A stretch of DNA of 64,000 bases from Lutjanus erythropterus (Eukaryota > Chordata > Actinopteri > Lutjaniformes > Lutjanidae), in the NCBI GenBank assembly GCA_020091685.1, contig CM034607.1, forward strand, positions 35,840,101 to 35,904,100, read 5' to 3'. Positions 1 to 12,883 of the stretch are shown here, piece after piece (the stretch's first letter is position 1; every line of letters starts with the position of its first letter). The notes beneath the pieces were generated by a model that was given only the letters and a program-made list of their open reading frames with translations, did no database searches and had not been told where the DNA came from. The position numbers and the translations under genes are program-made.

Positions 1-155
1 GGTCAGAGACCAGAATCACACCGACGGGTCAGAGACCAGAATCACACTAACAGGTCAGAGACCAGAATCACACTAACAGGTCAGAGACCAGAATCACACC
101 GACAGGTCAGAGACCAGAATCACACCGACGGTTCAGAGACCAGAATCAGACAGTC
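1..155. repeat. 26-bp minisatellite
   Basis: About six head-to-tail copies of a 26-bp unit beginning GGTCAGAGACCAGAATCACA. Copies differ mainly in the last six bases (CCGACG, CTAACA or CCGACA). The array runs into the window edge, so its left limit is unknown; the last copy is degenerate. Confidence 0.95.
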
Positions 156-561
156 TTCAGTTTGACGGGTCGATCAGTGTCAGATATCTGATTCTGTACT
201 GATCAAAGTTACACACATACCACATGATGTTCAGGGACAGAGGACATGACAGAGGAGAGAGCAGGGCTCAAACTATTGATCACTGAAAGGATTTATCAAC
301 TAATCAGATTATGAATCACTCGGTTATTCAGTGGATCATATTTAGCTTTTAAATTTAGCTCAAGGTTGTTTTTGTGTGTGTCAATTAACAATGAAGTCAA
401 AAAAAGATGAATACTTCATTATTTTATGAAAAAACACTCAATAAACTTGATTTGATTGAAAATATTTCAAAGGAAATCTCACCCTGTTTATAGATGGTTA
501 TTTCATATTTCATCATTTCACTTTAATCAGCTCACCTCTCTTTCCTCTTCTGTTGTTTTCT

Positions 562-562
<1 letters not shown>

Positions 563-630
<68 letters not shown>
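563..630. repeat. (CA)n microsatellite
   Basis: An uninterrupted CA dinucleotide tract of about 34 repeats. It creates a spurious Thr-His open frame that should not be read as a gene. Confidence 0.98.
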
Positions 631-633
<3 letters not shown>

Positions 634-757
634 CTCTGTTACCACACACACTGTCTGTGTCTGATCTGTTGACTTTCTCCATCAGCAGGATGTTTCATTA
701 AGTCGCCCAAAAAATACAACTTGCCTGTTGAGTTTGTGAGAGACAGAGACGCAGAGA

Positions 758-828
758 CGGTCGTGTCTAGAAGGGAACTGGACTCATGAGAGATCAGCAA
801 ATCAAGAGTTCCCTTCTAGACATGACTG
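758..828. other. Long perfect hairpin, miRNA-precursor size
   Basis: Arms at 758-779 and 807-828 pair over 22 bp with only two G-T wobbles; the core arm is GTCTAGAAGGGAACT. The loop is 27 nt. Total length of about 71 nt is in the range of a pre-miRNA, but a small foldback transposon remnant is equally possible. No known miRNA family is recognised. Confidence 0.5.
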
Positions 829-829
829 A

Positions 830-3650
830 AAGAGAAAATATAAAATCAGTGTGTGGCAGTCATATTTTAAATGTGCAGGTCACCACGAATAAATGAGTGT
901 TTGGGAAACACTGACGTTCAAACCAAGTTTTTTGTTCTTGATTTTAGAAACCTGCATGCAGGTCCAGACAGACTGTCTTGGCTTTTAACTGGAAACTAGC
1001 TAACAAGCTGTCTGACTGCTACTCCTCTTCAAATGTTTGTGAATTACTGACGGGATCCCATGATAAACCATCTTGCAGGTAATCATTCTCTCTGCTGTGT
1101 TGAGGGTAAAATGCTCCCAGAATTCAGTCATTTAGCTCTGCTTTGTTTGTCACTTTGTGGTCGAAGCAGAGATGGGAAGAAACGTGAAGATGACTCACTC
1201 ACTTCTTCCTTAAGTTCTGGAAAAACAATGTTTAGTTGAGCTTCACCGCATCACAAACATCACAGTGATGTAATGAACAAACTGTAGACAGTTAAATTGG
1301 TTGGCAGCTAATTCTGACATCGATTTTTGTCGACTATATTGACTAATTGTTCCTCAACAGTCTGAAGGAGACAGGAGCAGCTGACAGCGTCTCCAAACTA
1401 CACTGAACTTTCTAACTCTTCAGGCTAACGTTAGCTAGCAGCAAATACTGTTACTACAGACTGACAGATAAAATCTCACCTCCTGTTCTTTCTGAAGACT
1501 TCATCTCTCCAAACATCTTCCTCCTCTGCTACATAATCTGAGTGATATAATAAAACCTGAACCTGAACCTGAACTGAGAAAACTGTTATTTGTTGTCAGT
1601 GTTGTAGAGTGTATGAACATTTTATGTTCACATTGTAAAAAGTTACAAAAATGTTTGTTTATTCTGTCAATTTTAGTTCTTAGAAAGAAAGAAAATCAGA
1701 ATTGGCCAAAATTGTAATCAGCAGGTCAGACTATTAAAGAATCAGAAATCCTCATTGGCCAAGAAAACTGTGCATCTCTGGTCATTTTTGTTAACAGTCC
1801 TAAAAACACATTCAAATTAAATAACCGCTGCGTTCTGTCATCATCAGACCACCAGAACAGACAGAAGGATTTGGAACAGATGTTTTATTGATCTTTTTTT
1901 TTAAAAGATTCAGGTTCATAAATGTGCTTGGTTTGCATATATGTTAGTAATTTTGGTTTTAACCAAATATAATTGAACCATTTTGCCTCAAATCTAACAA
2001 GGAACTTTCTTCTACTTGTGTTGATGCTGCATGTTAAATTATTACTGTACATAAATTATAACACAGAGAATTGTGTGATTTACTCCAAAGAAAAACCATC
2101 ATTGACCCTGTATTCTGACATATTAAGCAGATGATGACATGATGAACTGACTGACCAGACAGATTGAAAGAGGGAGGAGACAAACATTCTGTAGCAACAA
2201 ACCCAATAAATCTAAAACTTATTTATCTTCTCATTTGACTGTAGGTAACAAGAGTGTTTCTCAAAATGCTGGACTGTTCCTTTAAAGTTCCGTTTTGCCT
2301 GTGTAGCAGAGACTGTATTTGACTGATGATCCAGTCAAAGTGAAAGACAAAAGTCTGTCCACAACGAGTCTGAAGCTTCACTGTTGTGTTGTTCTGTTGT
2401 CAGCGTGACATTTGATTCTTCAAGAATCAAATTTATGGATCCTTATTAAAAATGTCTTCTCCACATGGACACTACACATCTACCATGCATGTGAGGAACA
2501 TGTCCTCCAGCTCTTTATGTCCACAGAGGGAGTCAGTCCTCTTCTGTGTTGCACAGACAAACCAAATGACCAGATGTTGCCTGTAGATTCAGTCTCACTG
2601 TTTCTGCAGATCTTCAGTCTAAATGATTCCTGTTCCTCTGCTGTTCTGCTGCTCGGTGGTCACAGTTACGTCTCTGCTCAGAGACACGACTCAGGCTGTT
2701 TAAGAGGGAATTTAAGAGAGACAGACTGAATGAAGAACTGTGTTCAATTCAGTGTTGTGTTTTTAAAACAGTAAGCTACCTCTGATTGCAAAGGTGCTTT
2801 GCTTTTTCTTAGACTTTTTTATTATAATGTTTCTTTCCTGATTGTGAAAACTAATAAAGTGGAGAAAAAATAAAAGGTGCACTGTTTTACTGTAAATTCT
2901 TTACAGGTCAGACGGAGGAAATTTTAACATTCTGGTTCCTTGGCACTAATCATTTTTATTATATATATATTATATATAATTTGTTTTTTATTACTTTTAC
3001 ATTGATGAACATTAAATTCAGTTGACATTTCTGTCTCTGACTTCAAATTAAATAAATGAAACCAAGTATAGCTGTCATATTTAAAGATTTAAAAATACCT
3101 TTCATGTGCAGCTTCTGTTTTAGTGCCGTTGAACACGTGAACGGTGTGGAACTGCTGCAGATTAGTAAATGAAGTGGTACCAGATTTTGTTTAGATAAAA
3201 TCAAACTGTCTCATATTTGTATTCATTAGTTTTATTTGCTTTTATTTTTTTGAAGATATTTTAGAAGATGGGAGTTTATACCAAGAGGAAGACACTGAAA
3301 AATGAATGAACCTATCAGAGCTTTTTATTTCATGACCACAGGCTACTCACAGTCTTTAAAAAATGATCAGTAATGCAACATGGGGCTGAGTTCAATTATT
3401 TATTATTTATTTTTAATTTATATTATTTTTTATTTAATGTGGATGACATTTTTGATGTTGTGTATTTAGGGTTACTATTGAACTAATGTAAGACAGGGTG
3501 TGAAATGCATTGATGGATATTTTATTTGAACTCATAAGCAGTGAGACAAAGCTGCTGTCAGGAGAGACACGGGGACAAACTTTAAACCAGTTAACAGTGA
3601 GACAAACTCAGACAGGAAGACACTGGATCTTCAAAATAATTCAAAGCTGA
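830..3650. other. Gene-poor AT-rich intergenic stretch
   Basis: No open frame here has convincing composition or splice sites. A short ACCTGA hexamer run lies near 1555-1576 and an AT-alternating stretch at 2957-2982. Nothing else is supportable. Confidence 0.5.
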
Positions 3651-3654
3651 CATC

Positions 3655-3829
3655 CTGTCCAGCAGGTGGCGGTAGAAGCACATCTCACACGACGCGTCCC
3701 CGCGATAAAACTCACACTGAGCATGCGCGCGGACACTAACCCGGAAGTGTAGCTAATAAACAACCGAGCGAGCACGACGCCTCGGAGAAAGAAGTTGTGT
3801 TGTGTTTTAATCTTCAGACTGGTGTTAAA
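3655..3829 (+). promoter_or_regulatory. CpG-rich promoter with ETS-like and NRF1-like sites
   Basis: CpG density rises sharply just upstream of the zinc-finger start codon. CCGGAAGTG at 3741-3749 matches the ETS/GABPA core, and GCATGCGCG at 3721-3729 resembles an NRF1 half-site palindrome. There is no TATA box at a suitable distance. This layout is typical of ubiquitously expressed TATA-less promoters; the transcription start is inferred to lie between about 3750 and 3825. Confidence 0.6.
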
Positions 3830-5748
3830 ATGTCGAAGATCGAGATGTTGAGGCTGCTCATCAACCAGCGGCTCACCGAGGCCGCGGAGGAGATCTTCGG
3901 GGTGTTCGGCAGAACCATCGCCGAGTACGAGGAGGAGATCTCCCGCTCCAAGCTGGAGATCGAGCGGCAGCGGCGGCTGCTGGAGCTCAGCAGGAAGCCG
4001 CACATCTCCGTCCAGCTGGACGGATCAGGTGAGAAACCGAGGAATTATCGAGGAAATCTCTCAAACTAAAGCAACAGAATCACTTCATGATGAAGAAAAA
4101 TCACAGCTGAACAATAAGAAGGTGCTTTTTTAAATTGTTTGACCGCATTATCTGCAAGTTACACGAGTGTTTTCTTAAATATTGTTCAATCAATTTGATT
4201 GAATCTTTGAGTTGTCGAATCTCAGCTGTGACTTATGGCAGCAACTAACTATTGATTTCTACATCTGCGAGGATTAGTTGATCAATTGATCAGACTATCC
4301 TAACTTTTTGATAGTTGATATTTAAAAGTTTCAGTCATTTTTCAAGCAAAAATGTAAAAAAAAAGAAAAAAGTCCCCTTTCAGATTCTCAGATCTTCAGA
4401 TTTGCTGCTTTTCTTTATCTATGACAATTACAGCTGCAGTGATTAATCAAATAATCTGTTATCAAATGAATCGACAGCTATTTTGACAGCTGATTAATCA
4501 GTTTGAGTAATTTTAGAAGAGAAAAAGTCAAAATTCTTCTTAAACTGAAATATTTTCTGGTTTCTTTACTCGTCATTTGAATATCTTTGGGTCGTGGACA
4601 TTTTATCTGATATTTTATAGGCAAACAATTATTAATTAAAAAATAGTTGACAGATTAAAGGACTATAAAATAATCATTAGTTGCAGTGCAAACAACTGTC
4701 TTTTGGTTTTGGACAAAAGAGGACATTTGAAGACGTCACTATGGGCTCTGGGAAACTGATGAGCATTTTTTGCAAATTTTTGACTAATCATTAATCATGA
4801 GAATAAGTTGCAGCACTGGTATCTTCATCACACCAAAAATATCATGATGGATAAAAAGCACTACAGGCCAGAGGAAAAAACATCTGTAGTTTTGCAGCTT
4901 CTCATTAAGATTTATTTTGACTTTTTGTGAACAATAATATTGAATCATTTTGTGCCTCAAGGTTATGCAAAAAAAAAAAAAACTCTTATCTGTAAAGACA
5001 CTGACCTCCTTTTTATTTCAAACATTTGGAGCTTTTCTTTGTGCAGTTTTGAAAGGTGTCCTGACTCTCGTCTTTGCTGTGATTGGCAGCTCTGTCTGAG
5101 CAGCAGGAGTGGAGCTCCAGTCTGGACCTGAATGACGTCAAGTCCCCTCACATCAAAGAGGAGGAGGATGAGGAGGAGGCGGAGCTCTGGCAGCCTCACC
5201 AGGAGCAGGCGTCTCAGACGGAGGAGCGGAACGACGTCAAGTTCGCGTTGTTCCGGAGGGACAAGCAGGACAGCATGACCCCGACACTCTCGAAGCGGCC
5301 TCGCCAGGACCTGGAGGACTTGGACTTGGACCAGCAGCCGGGCACGTCGGTCCAGCAGGTCTGCTCGGACCTCGACGAGGAAGCTGCTGAGGCTTCAGAT
5401 CCGGCTTCAGGTAACGGCCAGCTGGACTGCGTCGACATGGAGGCGCAGCTGTCCGAGGTGGTCGACTCGTACATTTGCACCATTTGCGGCCGCGCGTTCG
5501 CTCAGCGCGGTCACTGGGCCAAACACGTCCAGGTTCACCGCAAGGTCGAGTCCAAAGCGGACAAGTCGTACACGTGCGACATCTGCGGGAAGAAACTGAC
5601 GCGCTTCGACGGTTATCAGAAACACTTGAGGATTCACACGGGTGAGAAACCGTACTGCTGCGACGAGTGCGGCCGCAGGTTCAGTGACAACTCCAACTAC
5701 AAACGGCACATCCGCACACACATGGGACAGAAAACGCAGCAGAGCTGA
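3830..5748 (+). CDS. Two-exon C2H2 zinc-finger protein, 285 aa
   Basis: Join 3830-4028 and 5090-5748. ATG at 3830 is chosen because it begins the MSKIEMLRLL segment common to teleost zinc-finger proteins. The frame upstream of it has no ATG, only a GTG. Exon 1 (66 codons plus one base) encodes an amphipathic, probably coiled N-terminus (residues ~1-60) and ends ATCAG|GTGAGA. Exon 2 follows TTGGCAG and keeps the frame. Residues ~67-190 are acidic linker with PHIKEEEDEEE, a motif frequent in fish zinc-finger genes. Three C-X2-C-X12-H-X3-H fingers lie at ~194-216, 227-249 and 255-277. Fingers 2 and 3 are joined by a canonical TGEKP linker; fingers 1 and 2 by a longer atypical one. In finger 2 the usual core Phe is Leu. 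It is presumably a nuclear DNA-binding protein, with target unknown. Three fingers is few for this family, but the stop codon is clean and nothing suggests truncation. No orthologue is named. Confidence 0.9.
4431..4820. repeat. Degenerate AT-rich interspersed repeats in the zinc-finger intron
   Basis: The intron 4029-5089 holds sequence ending in GCTGCAGTGATTAATC at one side and ATCATTAGTTGCAG at the other, that is, inverted termini. A second partial copy follows, containing TTTTGGACAAAAGAGGAC. Related sequence recurs at 7265-7460, 8895-9227 and 28797-28990, so this is a dispersed family, probably a non-autonomous DNA element common in fish. Confidence 0.6.
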
Positions 5749-8700
5749 GGCTGCGGGACAAGGACGGACACTGATGGACGAGGACAGACTGTCAGACCTT
5801 CATCAGAAGAGGTTTTGTGCACATGACGGTCATAAAAACACAGCGGAGACAGGTCCACCCTCATGTAAAATTGCCTTTTTGCCTGTCCTCCAGCCTTGAT
5901 GTCTTTCTTCTTTATTTTTTCAAAATGTACATTGTCCATTTTTAATTAAGCCCCCCTCCAAAAACACTGCAGACTATAAGACATGATTTCACCGGGGCTG
6001 TGCCCAATAGTTCAAAGCTTCGTTCATAACCTTGACATTCAAATTCTAATGCCGCGTCTCCACCCAAAGAACCCAGAACTGTTTGTCCGAAGAACTAGTT
6101 GTCAGGGAACTGGAAGGTTCCTCCAGTTTGTTGTTGCCTGCTGAAGATCAGCTAAATTAGTTTCCTGATGTATGAAGAAGTGGCTGTGTTTTCTTCTTCA
6201 TGACTCCATATTGATGACAAAGCAAAAAGAACAACCGACTAGTTTGTGACAGAAGTTTTTTTAAAAATAGCGACTGAAATAAAATGCTGCGAGCGCTCGA
6301 CCAATCAGAAATGTTCAGCGCGTCAAGCCCCACCCCCAAAGATCCTTTAATTTTAGAAAGTAATTTCCCCCCGTGTGAGCAGGGACTTTATTTAGAGCAG
6401 GCCTCATCACAGAGTCTTCCTCGGTCTGGAACTCTTCTCTCAGTTTCAGATGACATTTGTGATTTTGGACAGAAACATGTTTCCTGACTGAATTTAGAAA
6501 AACATCCTGTCCTACCTGTCCTGAAGTCAGAAACAACAGCACCACTGTTGATCAGTTTGTGAACATGAGCACAAAATCTTCTGACTGAAAGGCTGAAAGA
6601 AACCTGCTGCTGATGACCACATATTAAAGTACAGACAGAGTGTCGGGACGATTCTTTTACAACTTAATCAACATGCTGGTCCATAACTGGCAACAAAACT
6701 TCCCAAAATGTTGGCGTTTCCTCTCCTCCAAGACACAGTCATTCCTTTGTAGGGCTGCTTAAGATACTTCAGGTAGGACAAGCAGTCAGGAATATTTCTG
6801 GGACGAGGCTCCTGGTCTCTGTGCTGCAGAGTTCCTTTAAAGGTTCCTTGTCTCAGGGGAAAGTTCCAGTGGTTAAAACGCAGCTCCATGTCTGTTCATT
6901 GTGTTTAAAGACTCTATTTCAGCACAGTTACAGATAAAGATCAGGCTGGACTAAAAATAATCGTATTATACTGTTTGTAGAATTAGATTCTGGTGGTGGC
7001 TGCAGTTGTTTCTGACTCATGTGATCCAAACAATTTCCAACAACTTCTGTTGTGAAGTCGAAAGTTATTAAGAAAGATCGATGTCATCATTTCAGAAACT
7101 CACATCATGTTTTTATTAACAGAATGTTAAACGTCAATTCATTTTTGTTGCATTTATCCTTTCAGATGTGACATTTTCACCGCGGTCTAAAAACAGTTTG
7201 CTCTACAGATTGTTGCACAGAAAAAGAGGCTCACATCTGTGTTAACACATTCATGTTGACAAAACTAAAAACAAGTTGATGTCAGTCATTATTGTTTAGT
7301 CTATAACATGTAAAAAAAAAAGCTCATCACAGTTTCCCAGAGTCCAAACTGACGTCCTCAGATGTCTTCTTTTGTCCAACCAACAGTCCAAAACCCAAAG
7401 ACTCTTCATTTACTGTCAGAAAGGACAAAGAAAAGCAGCACATTTCAGAAGCTGCAACCAGACAATGAGCTTCATGCAAAGTTTTTGTTCGTATGAACAC
7501 GTCACTCCAGATTCAACAAACACCTGTAACTTCAGATATCTGTGTAAAATCTCCACCTGAGAGCACGTGAATGAGGCTTGTAAATTAGCATAAGGAACCC
7601 ATCAGTAATACCATATATGGCTGTGCTTCCTGCTTCATCTGTCAGGAAGTGTTCATTCATGAAAATGAGTTTGACGTTCTGCTTTCAGGGATCCATAAAG
7701 GAAAATCTGTCATTTTAACAGCATCAGCAGTGAAATTAAAAAACCTGCTGAAGAAAAGAAACAGGAAAACTCAGTACTGTTAATGACGAGTTACCTGAGA
7801 GTCAGACTGTCACTGAAATAAAGAAGAAATGTCTCGATATGAAAATGACTTCAGAGGATAAAAACGACTCACCTCAGTCACAGATCGATGGATGACGGCA
7901 GTGAGAGGACAGAGTTAAAGGGAATGTGACAAGTTCTCCTAAATGTCTCGTACTCACCACTTCAGAACAAACCTGTTCATACGAGCCGTTCCTGCACGAG
8001 GCCCAGTGTTTCACATTGTTGCTTGAAAAATGTCTGAAACAAGTAATCAAAGCCCAAAAACAAATTTTCTTTTAATCAAATAATCGTTGCAGCTATAATC
8101 ATTTTTTTTTTAAGGTGGGTGACGACAAACGTGAAGCTTCACTCAAAAATCTCAACTAAAAAAACACATTTGGAACAGTCCTATATTGTTTCCCACGGTT
8201 TAAACTCCAGAGTTAAAATATTTCCAGGTTTTACTTTTAATTTCCCCGTTTTTCAAACCAGAGAAACTAAAACTGCTTTACTGAAGAGAAAGAAGAGAAG
8301 AAGCGAAGGAACCAGCTGCCATCAGACGAGACGAGGACTGACGGGATTTTAAAGCTTCTTTCTTACCTCAACATTTCATCATGGACAGAAAAATGGACAG
8401 GGGACCTTCAGCATATAAAAGGATGTCTCTTATTTATCCACGTTGGTGTGGACATGGACCAGGACACAGAAGAAGACACATATATTGTATTTTTTTATAA
8501 AAGAAGACATTTACACTGGAGGAAGTGGAGATGCTGCAGTTTATAGAAGCATCAAACATGTCCGACAGTCCTCGACGCAGTTTGTTTCAGGATTTTATTT
8601 TTTTGTTGGTGGTGGAGACGAGGTGCAGCACAAACATCATCCGCCAACCATCTTTCTGATTAAACGTCTGGAGTTTGTATTTTGGGATGTCAGGAACAAT

Positions 8701-8894
8701 GAATCCCAGTTCAGGGTGTCAACTCTAATAAACACGGCTGCCGACTCGGTCGACAGTAAATCAGTGTTGCTTTAATGAGACTGTACCACTTTTACTGAAG
8801 TAATAAATTCACACGATTAAAAACTCAAGTTGATGTTTCTCACAGTGATTCAAACAGTTTGATTGTTTTAGTTCCAAAATCCAACAGATGTTAA
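5749..8894. other. 3' UTR then gene-poor sequence with one repeat fragment
   Basis: Up to about 6285 this is probably zinc-finger 3' UTR. Beyond it no coding region is supportable. At 7265-7460 a fragment of the dispersed family shares CATCACAGTTTCCCAGAGTC and GACGTCCTCA with the copy at 8895-9227. Confidence 0.5.
6278..6283 (+). terminator. Candidate polyA signal of the zinc-finger gene
   Basis: AATAAA lies 530 nt past the zinc-finger stop codon. It is the first canonical hexamer seen downstream on this strand, giving a plausible 3' UTR. Assignment is positional only. Confidence 0.45.
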
Positions 8895-9227
8895 TATTAC
8901 GGCTGAAACTAACAATTATTTTCAACATTGATTAATCTGTTGATTAATTTCTTATTAATGGATTAGTGGTGTGGTCTGTAATATGTGAAAAATGTTGATC
9001 ACTGCTGTCCAGAGTCCAAGATGACGTCCTCAAATGTCTTGTTTTGTCCACAAGTCAAAGATATTCAGTTTCCTGTCACAGAGGAAAGAAACCAGAAAAT
9101 ATTCACATTTAAGAAACTGAAATCAGAGAATTTAGACTTTTTTCGCTTTAAAAATAACTCAGATTATGAAAATAGTTGGCATTTAATTTAATTGTTATCA
9201 GCTAATAGATTCATCGTTGCAGCTTTA
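8895..9227 (+). mobile_element. Non-autonomous DNA repeat copy
   Basis: Starts CGGCTGAAACTAACAATTAT and ends ATTCATCGTTGCAGCTTTAG, imperfect inverted termini around an AT-rich centre. The middle contains GTCCTCAAATGTCTTGTTTT, shared with other copies in the window. It is degenerate, with no coding capacity. Confidence 0.65.
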
Positions 9228-11280
9228 GTTGTCATTGTGTTATTAAATTATTTAATTTTTGAAGCATTATTTGAGACGTCTCTGCTGCAGCAACTTGACA
9301 TTAAGCATGAAAACAGACCGTAACAGGACCGATGAAAAAACTACAGAAACTTTTTAGCTTTATGTTTTAGCATTAAATCAAACCGTCACAAAAATGATGT
9401 TGGCGGTCAAGAGACACATTTTAATTGTATTTAATTGTGTCATAAATATTTTCCCTGATCTCAGCCACACACACAAAAAGACTTTTTTCTCCAGTTTTGG
9501 CTTTTTTTTTCTGTGAGACTTCAGTTCAGAAAAGTGAAGAAAAACTGAAGACTCCATCAGAGCTGTGTGTTTCTCCTGATGAAACAAACCAAGCTGTGAT
9601 CATCACAGTTTACAAACTACAAAAATGTCTTAGTGATAATTTGCAAAGTTTGTCTCTATTAGATATGATTTAACTTTGGAAAATTTGCTGATAATTGGTC
9701 TAAATGCAGACGGCAGTAATGAAACCTACAGCTGACAGTCCAGACGTCCACCAGCAGAGCTGAATGATTCTTCAGATTGAGCAAGACTGCTGCTGCCGGC
9801 AGAAGTGAAACTGAGCTGCAGTGTAATCCACCTCTGGTTTGTGTCATTGTGTTACTTTTGGTCTTTTTAAAGGGTTAAAAGTGTTTGAGGCAGCAGAGGA
9901 CCAGAGAGTAAAAATGACACTAAATGGAGTCTGGTGTCTTTGAACAGAGCGATCTATAGCCTCAGTTTGTGGTTAAACAAAAGGGCTGTTGCTCTTTAAA
10001 AAAAGGCTCCTTCTCTGCAGGGATCCCTTCTATAATGTTGTCAAACACTCAGAATATCAATCTGAGCCCGTCAGAAACAGGCATTTTTAGAGGACACACT
10101 TTGACAGTCCACAGGACTCCACTGCAGCTCAGTTTCACTTCTGTCAGCATCAGCGCTGTCGCTCAACACTAACTGACCGATTCAAAACAACGCTGTTACA
10201 CAAATATGGGAAACTGAGGTCCTAACAGAAAAATACCAAAGTTAAGAAAGTCTTTTTTCCTTCAGGTGAGTTTTGATGACGGTGACATGAGAGGGATTAT
10301 GTTTCTCTGTTGCTTCACGTTTTTGTTGCATTTATCATTTATCACTTAAAAAAACTCTTCTGTGTGTCTGTTGACCTGCTTTCAACTTTTTAAAGCAAAA
10401 CAAGTCCCTTTTGATATAAAGTCAAGATCTAAATATAATTTATTTTAAAACAAACACTACAGGTTGTCACAATGTTTATGAAACCAAAGATTTATAAAAT
10501 CTGAACTTTATGGTTTTTATTTTACACCAGCAGGTGGGAGCAGAGCACTTTATTTAAAACAGTTTCTTGTTGATGAGGAAGTTCATATTCAGCAATATAA
10601 TGTATTACAGTAGATGAATTATTCAGCAATTCAGATATAAAACACTGCAGGTTACCTATTTAAAGAAGAAATTAAAAATGAAGTGGTAGGGAGCAGCTCT
10701 GCAGAGAAAGTCACAGAATTGAAACTATATTTTGTCTGTAGGTATTTACCTTGACTGACTAGAGAAACAGAAAAACTTTGTACTGTGTAATTCTAATTTA
10801 TTGGTGAAAATGTGTTCTTTAAGGATTTAAAAAGGTGTTAAAATCCTTCAAAATCTAACACTAAGAATACCTACTGATAACACATTTGCAAATGTGCTAT
10901 TATCTCATTATCTCAATCATCATTTAATAATATTTCTATAAGATGTGTCTCAACCATAACATGTCGACTCTGTATTCCTAAATCAACGCTAAGTAAGAAT
11001 TATGGTTTAAAAATGTGTATTTTCATTAACATGAAGAGACTCTGAGACACTTTAAAAAATAAAATGGCTGCTCACTATGACTATGCTGTGAAATTAAAAA
11101 TTTAACATTTTGTCAGCTTTTTAATCTGACAGAGCTGACGTCGACATGTAAAATGTGTATGTCTATGTAATCACTAGGAGGTTGGCCTGTTACAGAGTCT
11201 CCTTATGAACAGTATGTGACCTCCACTAACCAAAGACCTGAAGGGAAAACCCTGCTATGTTGAGTACTTTTGTACCAGAC
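9228..11280. other. AT-rich sequence without recognised features
   Basis: A 50-codon open frame near 10018-10172 follows a CTGCAG acceptor-like site but has no partner exon or recognised motif. No repeat family is recognised. Confidence 0.4.
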
Positions 11281-11283
11281 TTC

Positions 11284-12882
11284 AAACTTCTTTAAGGACT
11301 TCTTGCAATGAACTGTCCTGAAGACTTGGAGTCCCTGGACTATTCTGGGATTCTCCTCATGCACCCTCTGAACTTCTTTCAAGATTCTTGAGTGCCTTGA
11401 AAGAACCCTGGAACATCTTCAGGGACCCTCGCTACTTTCAAAAGGACTAACTGGCACACACCAAGGACTTGTAGAACATTCTCAGTGATCCCTGAACCTC
11501 TTTTAGCAGCCCATAATTCCTCCAAGTACTGTTAGGACACTGGCAAAGACTGATACAGTCAAGATTCCAAGAACATCTGCAAAGACCTGTCCCACTTCAG
11601 TGACTCCTGCAACTCCTCCAACTTCACAGTTTTGCAGTATACATGTAACTTCCTCAAGAAACTCTGCCAAACAACCCTCTTGAAGACTTGGAGCCCCTGA
11701 ACTATTCTGGGATTCTCGTTCCGTGCACTCTGAATCTCTTGGAAGACCCCTGGAACATCCTTAAGAACCCTTTCTACTTTCACCAGAACTAACTGGCACA
11801 TACTAAGGACTTGTAGAACATCCTCATGAATCCCTAGACCTCTTTCAAGCAGCCCATAATTCCTCTAAGAACTGTTCGGACAATCAACCAATGGGTCGGA
11901 TGGTGAAAAAGATTTCTAGAACATCTTCACAGACTTGTAGCCCCTCAGTGACTCCTGAATCAGTGACTTCTGAAACCCCATCAGTGACTTCTGAAACCTT
12001 TTCTTAAACTTCTGACTCCTGTAGCCATCTTAAGGACTCTCTGGCCTCCTCACCCAGAGAATCCCTCAGAGCCCAGAAAACCTCTAAGGGATCACCAGCA
12101 TTTGAGTCAAACTGCTTGAAATTTAATCAAGGAATCCATGTGATGACCCTCAGCACCCCCAAGAACTACAGGAACCACAAAACTGATAGTATGAAGACCT
12201 TTAAAGACTGACCCATGTGTCAGGTGGACCTCAGAACTTTTATGACTGAACTGCACTGTATTCCAACAAAAACGTGATGTGACATTGGATGCTGTTTGTC
12301 TCAGGAGGGATGAAAAACTAATTTACATACTTTGATTAACTTGACAAAAATGAAAATTGGAATGAAAGGAAAAAATCCATTAATAAGCGGACGGGTTTTA
12401 TACTTAATCTGCTGACAATGACAGCAGAATATAAAATACGCTGCTCATTATAAGTAACTGGTTATGGAGGAAAATCTTCTGTTCAGTTTGTGTGATTCAA
12501 GAACTTTGTTAAAGATCCCCATCAAGAACTCCTGGTACCCTGAAATTCCTTAAAGACCTCTTGGGACACCCATAAAGATCCTCTGGATGCCCTGAAGAAC
12601 TCCTGGGTTGGAAAACTTTAAGGTCTTTGGAGCTTCCCCAAGGGACTCTTGAAATAACGTCAAAGACGATGGCAAAAACTCAAGGGTTCTGAAAAAGGTA
12701 CCAAGACTCATTTGGGGATTCCAGTTCCTTTCAAGACTACTGAAACAATCAAAGAGTATTAACAGACCCCAAAATGTCTTCAGACACCCTTAGGACACCC
12801 AAAAGCCCCCCTAGAGCCTATTCAAGAACTCTTGAACCAACCCAAAGACTAATGGAACACTTTGAAGAATTGGAACAGTTCA
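11284..12882. repeat. Degenerate satellite-like tandem repeat region
   Basis: Built from diverged short units resembling AAGACTCCTGGAACCTC, repeated throughout. A larger duplication is clear: 11320-11540 and 11680-11890 share CTATTCTGGGATTCTC, GGACTTGTAGAACAT and AGCAGCCCATAATTCCTC in the same order, about 360 bp apart. The same texture resumes at 14490-14740 beyond an inserted foldback element, so the two parts were once continuous. Confidence 0.75.
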
Positions 12883-12883
12883 C

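Noticed and set aside
2412-2729. 105-codon frame on the + strand
   Set aside because: Composition is not protein-like, no motif or splice context, and it lies in gene-poor sequence.
8443-8775. 110-codon frame on the + strand
   Set aside because: No recognisable domain, AT-rich composition like its surroundings, and no splice partner.
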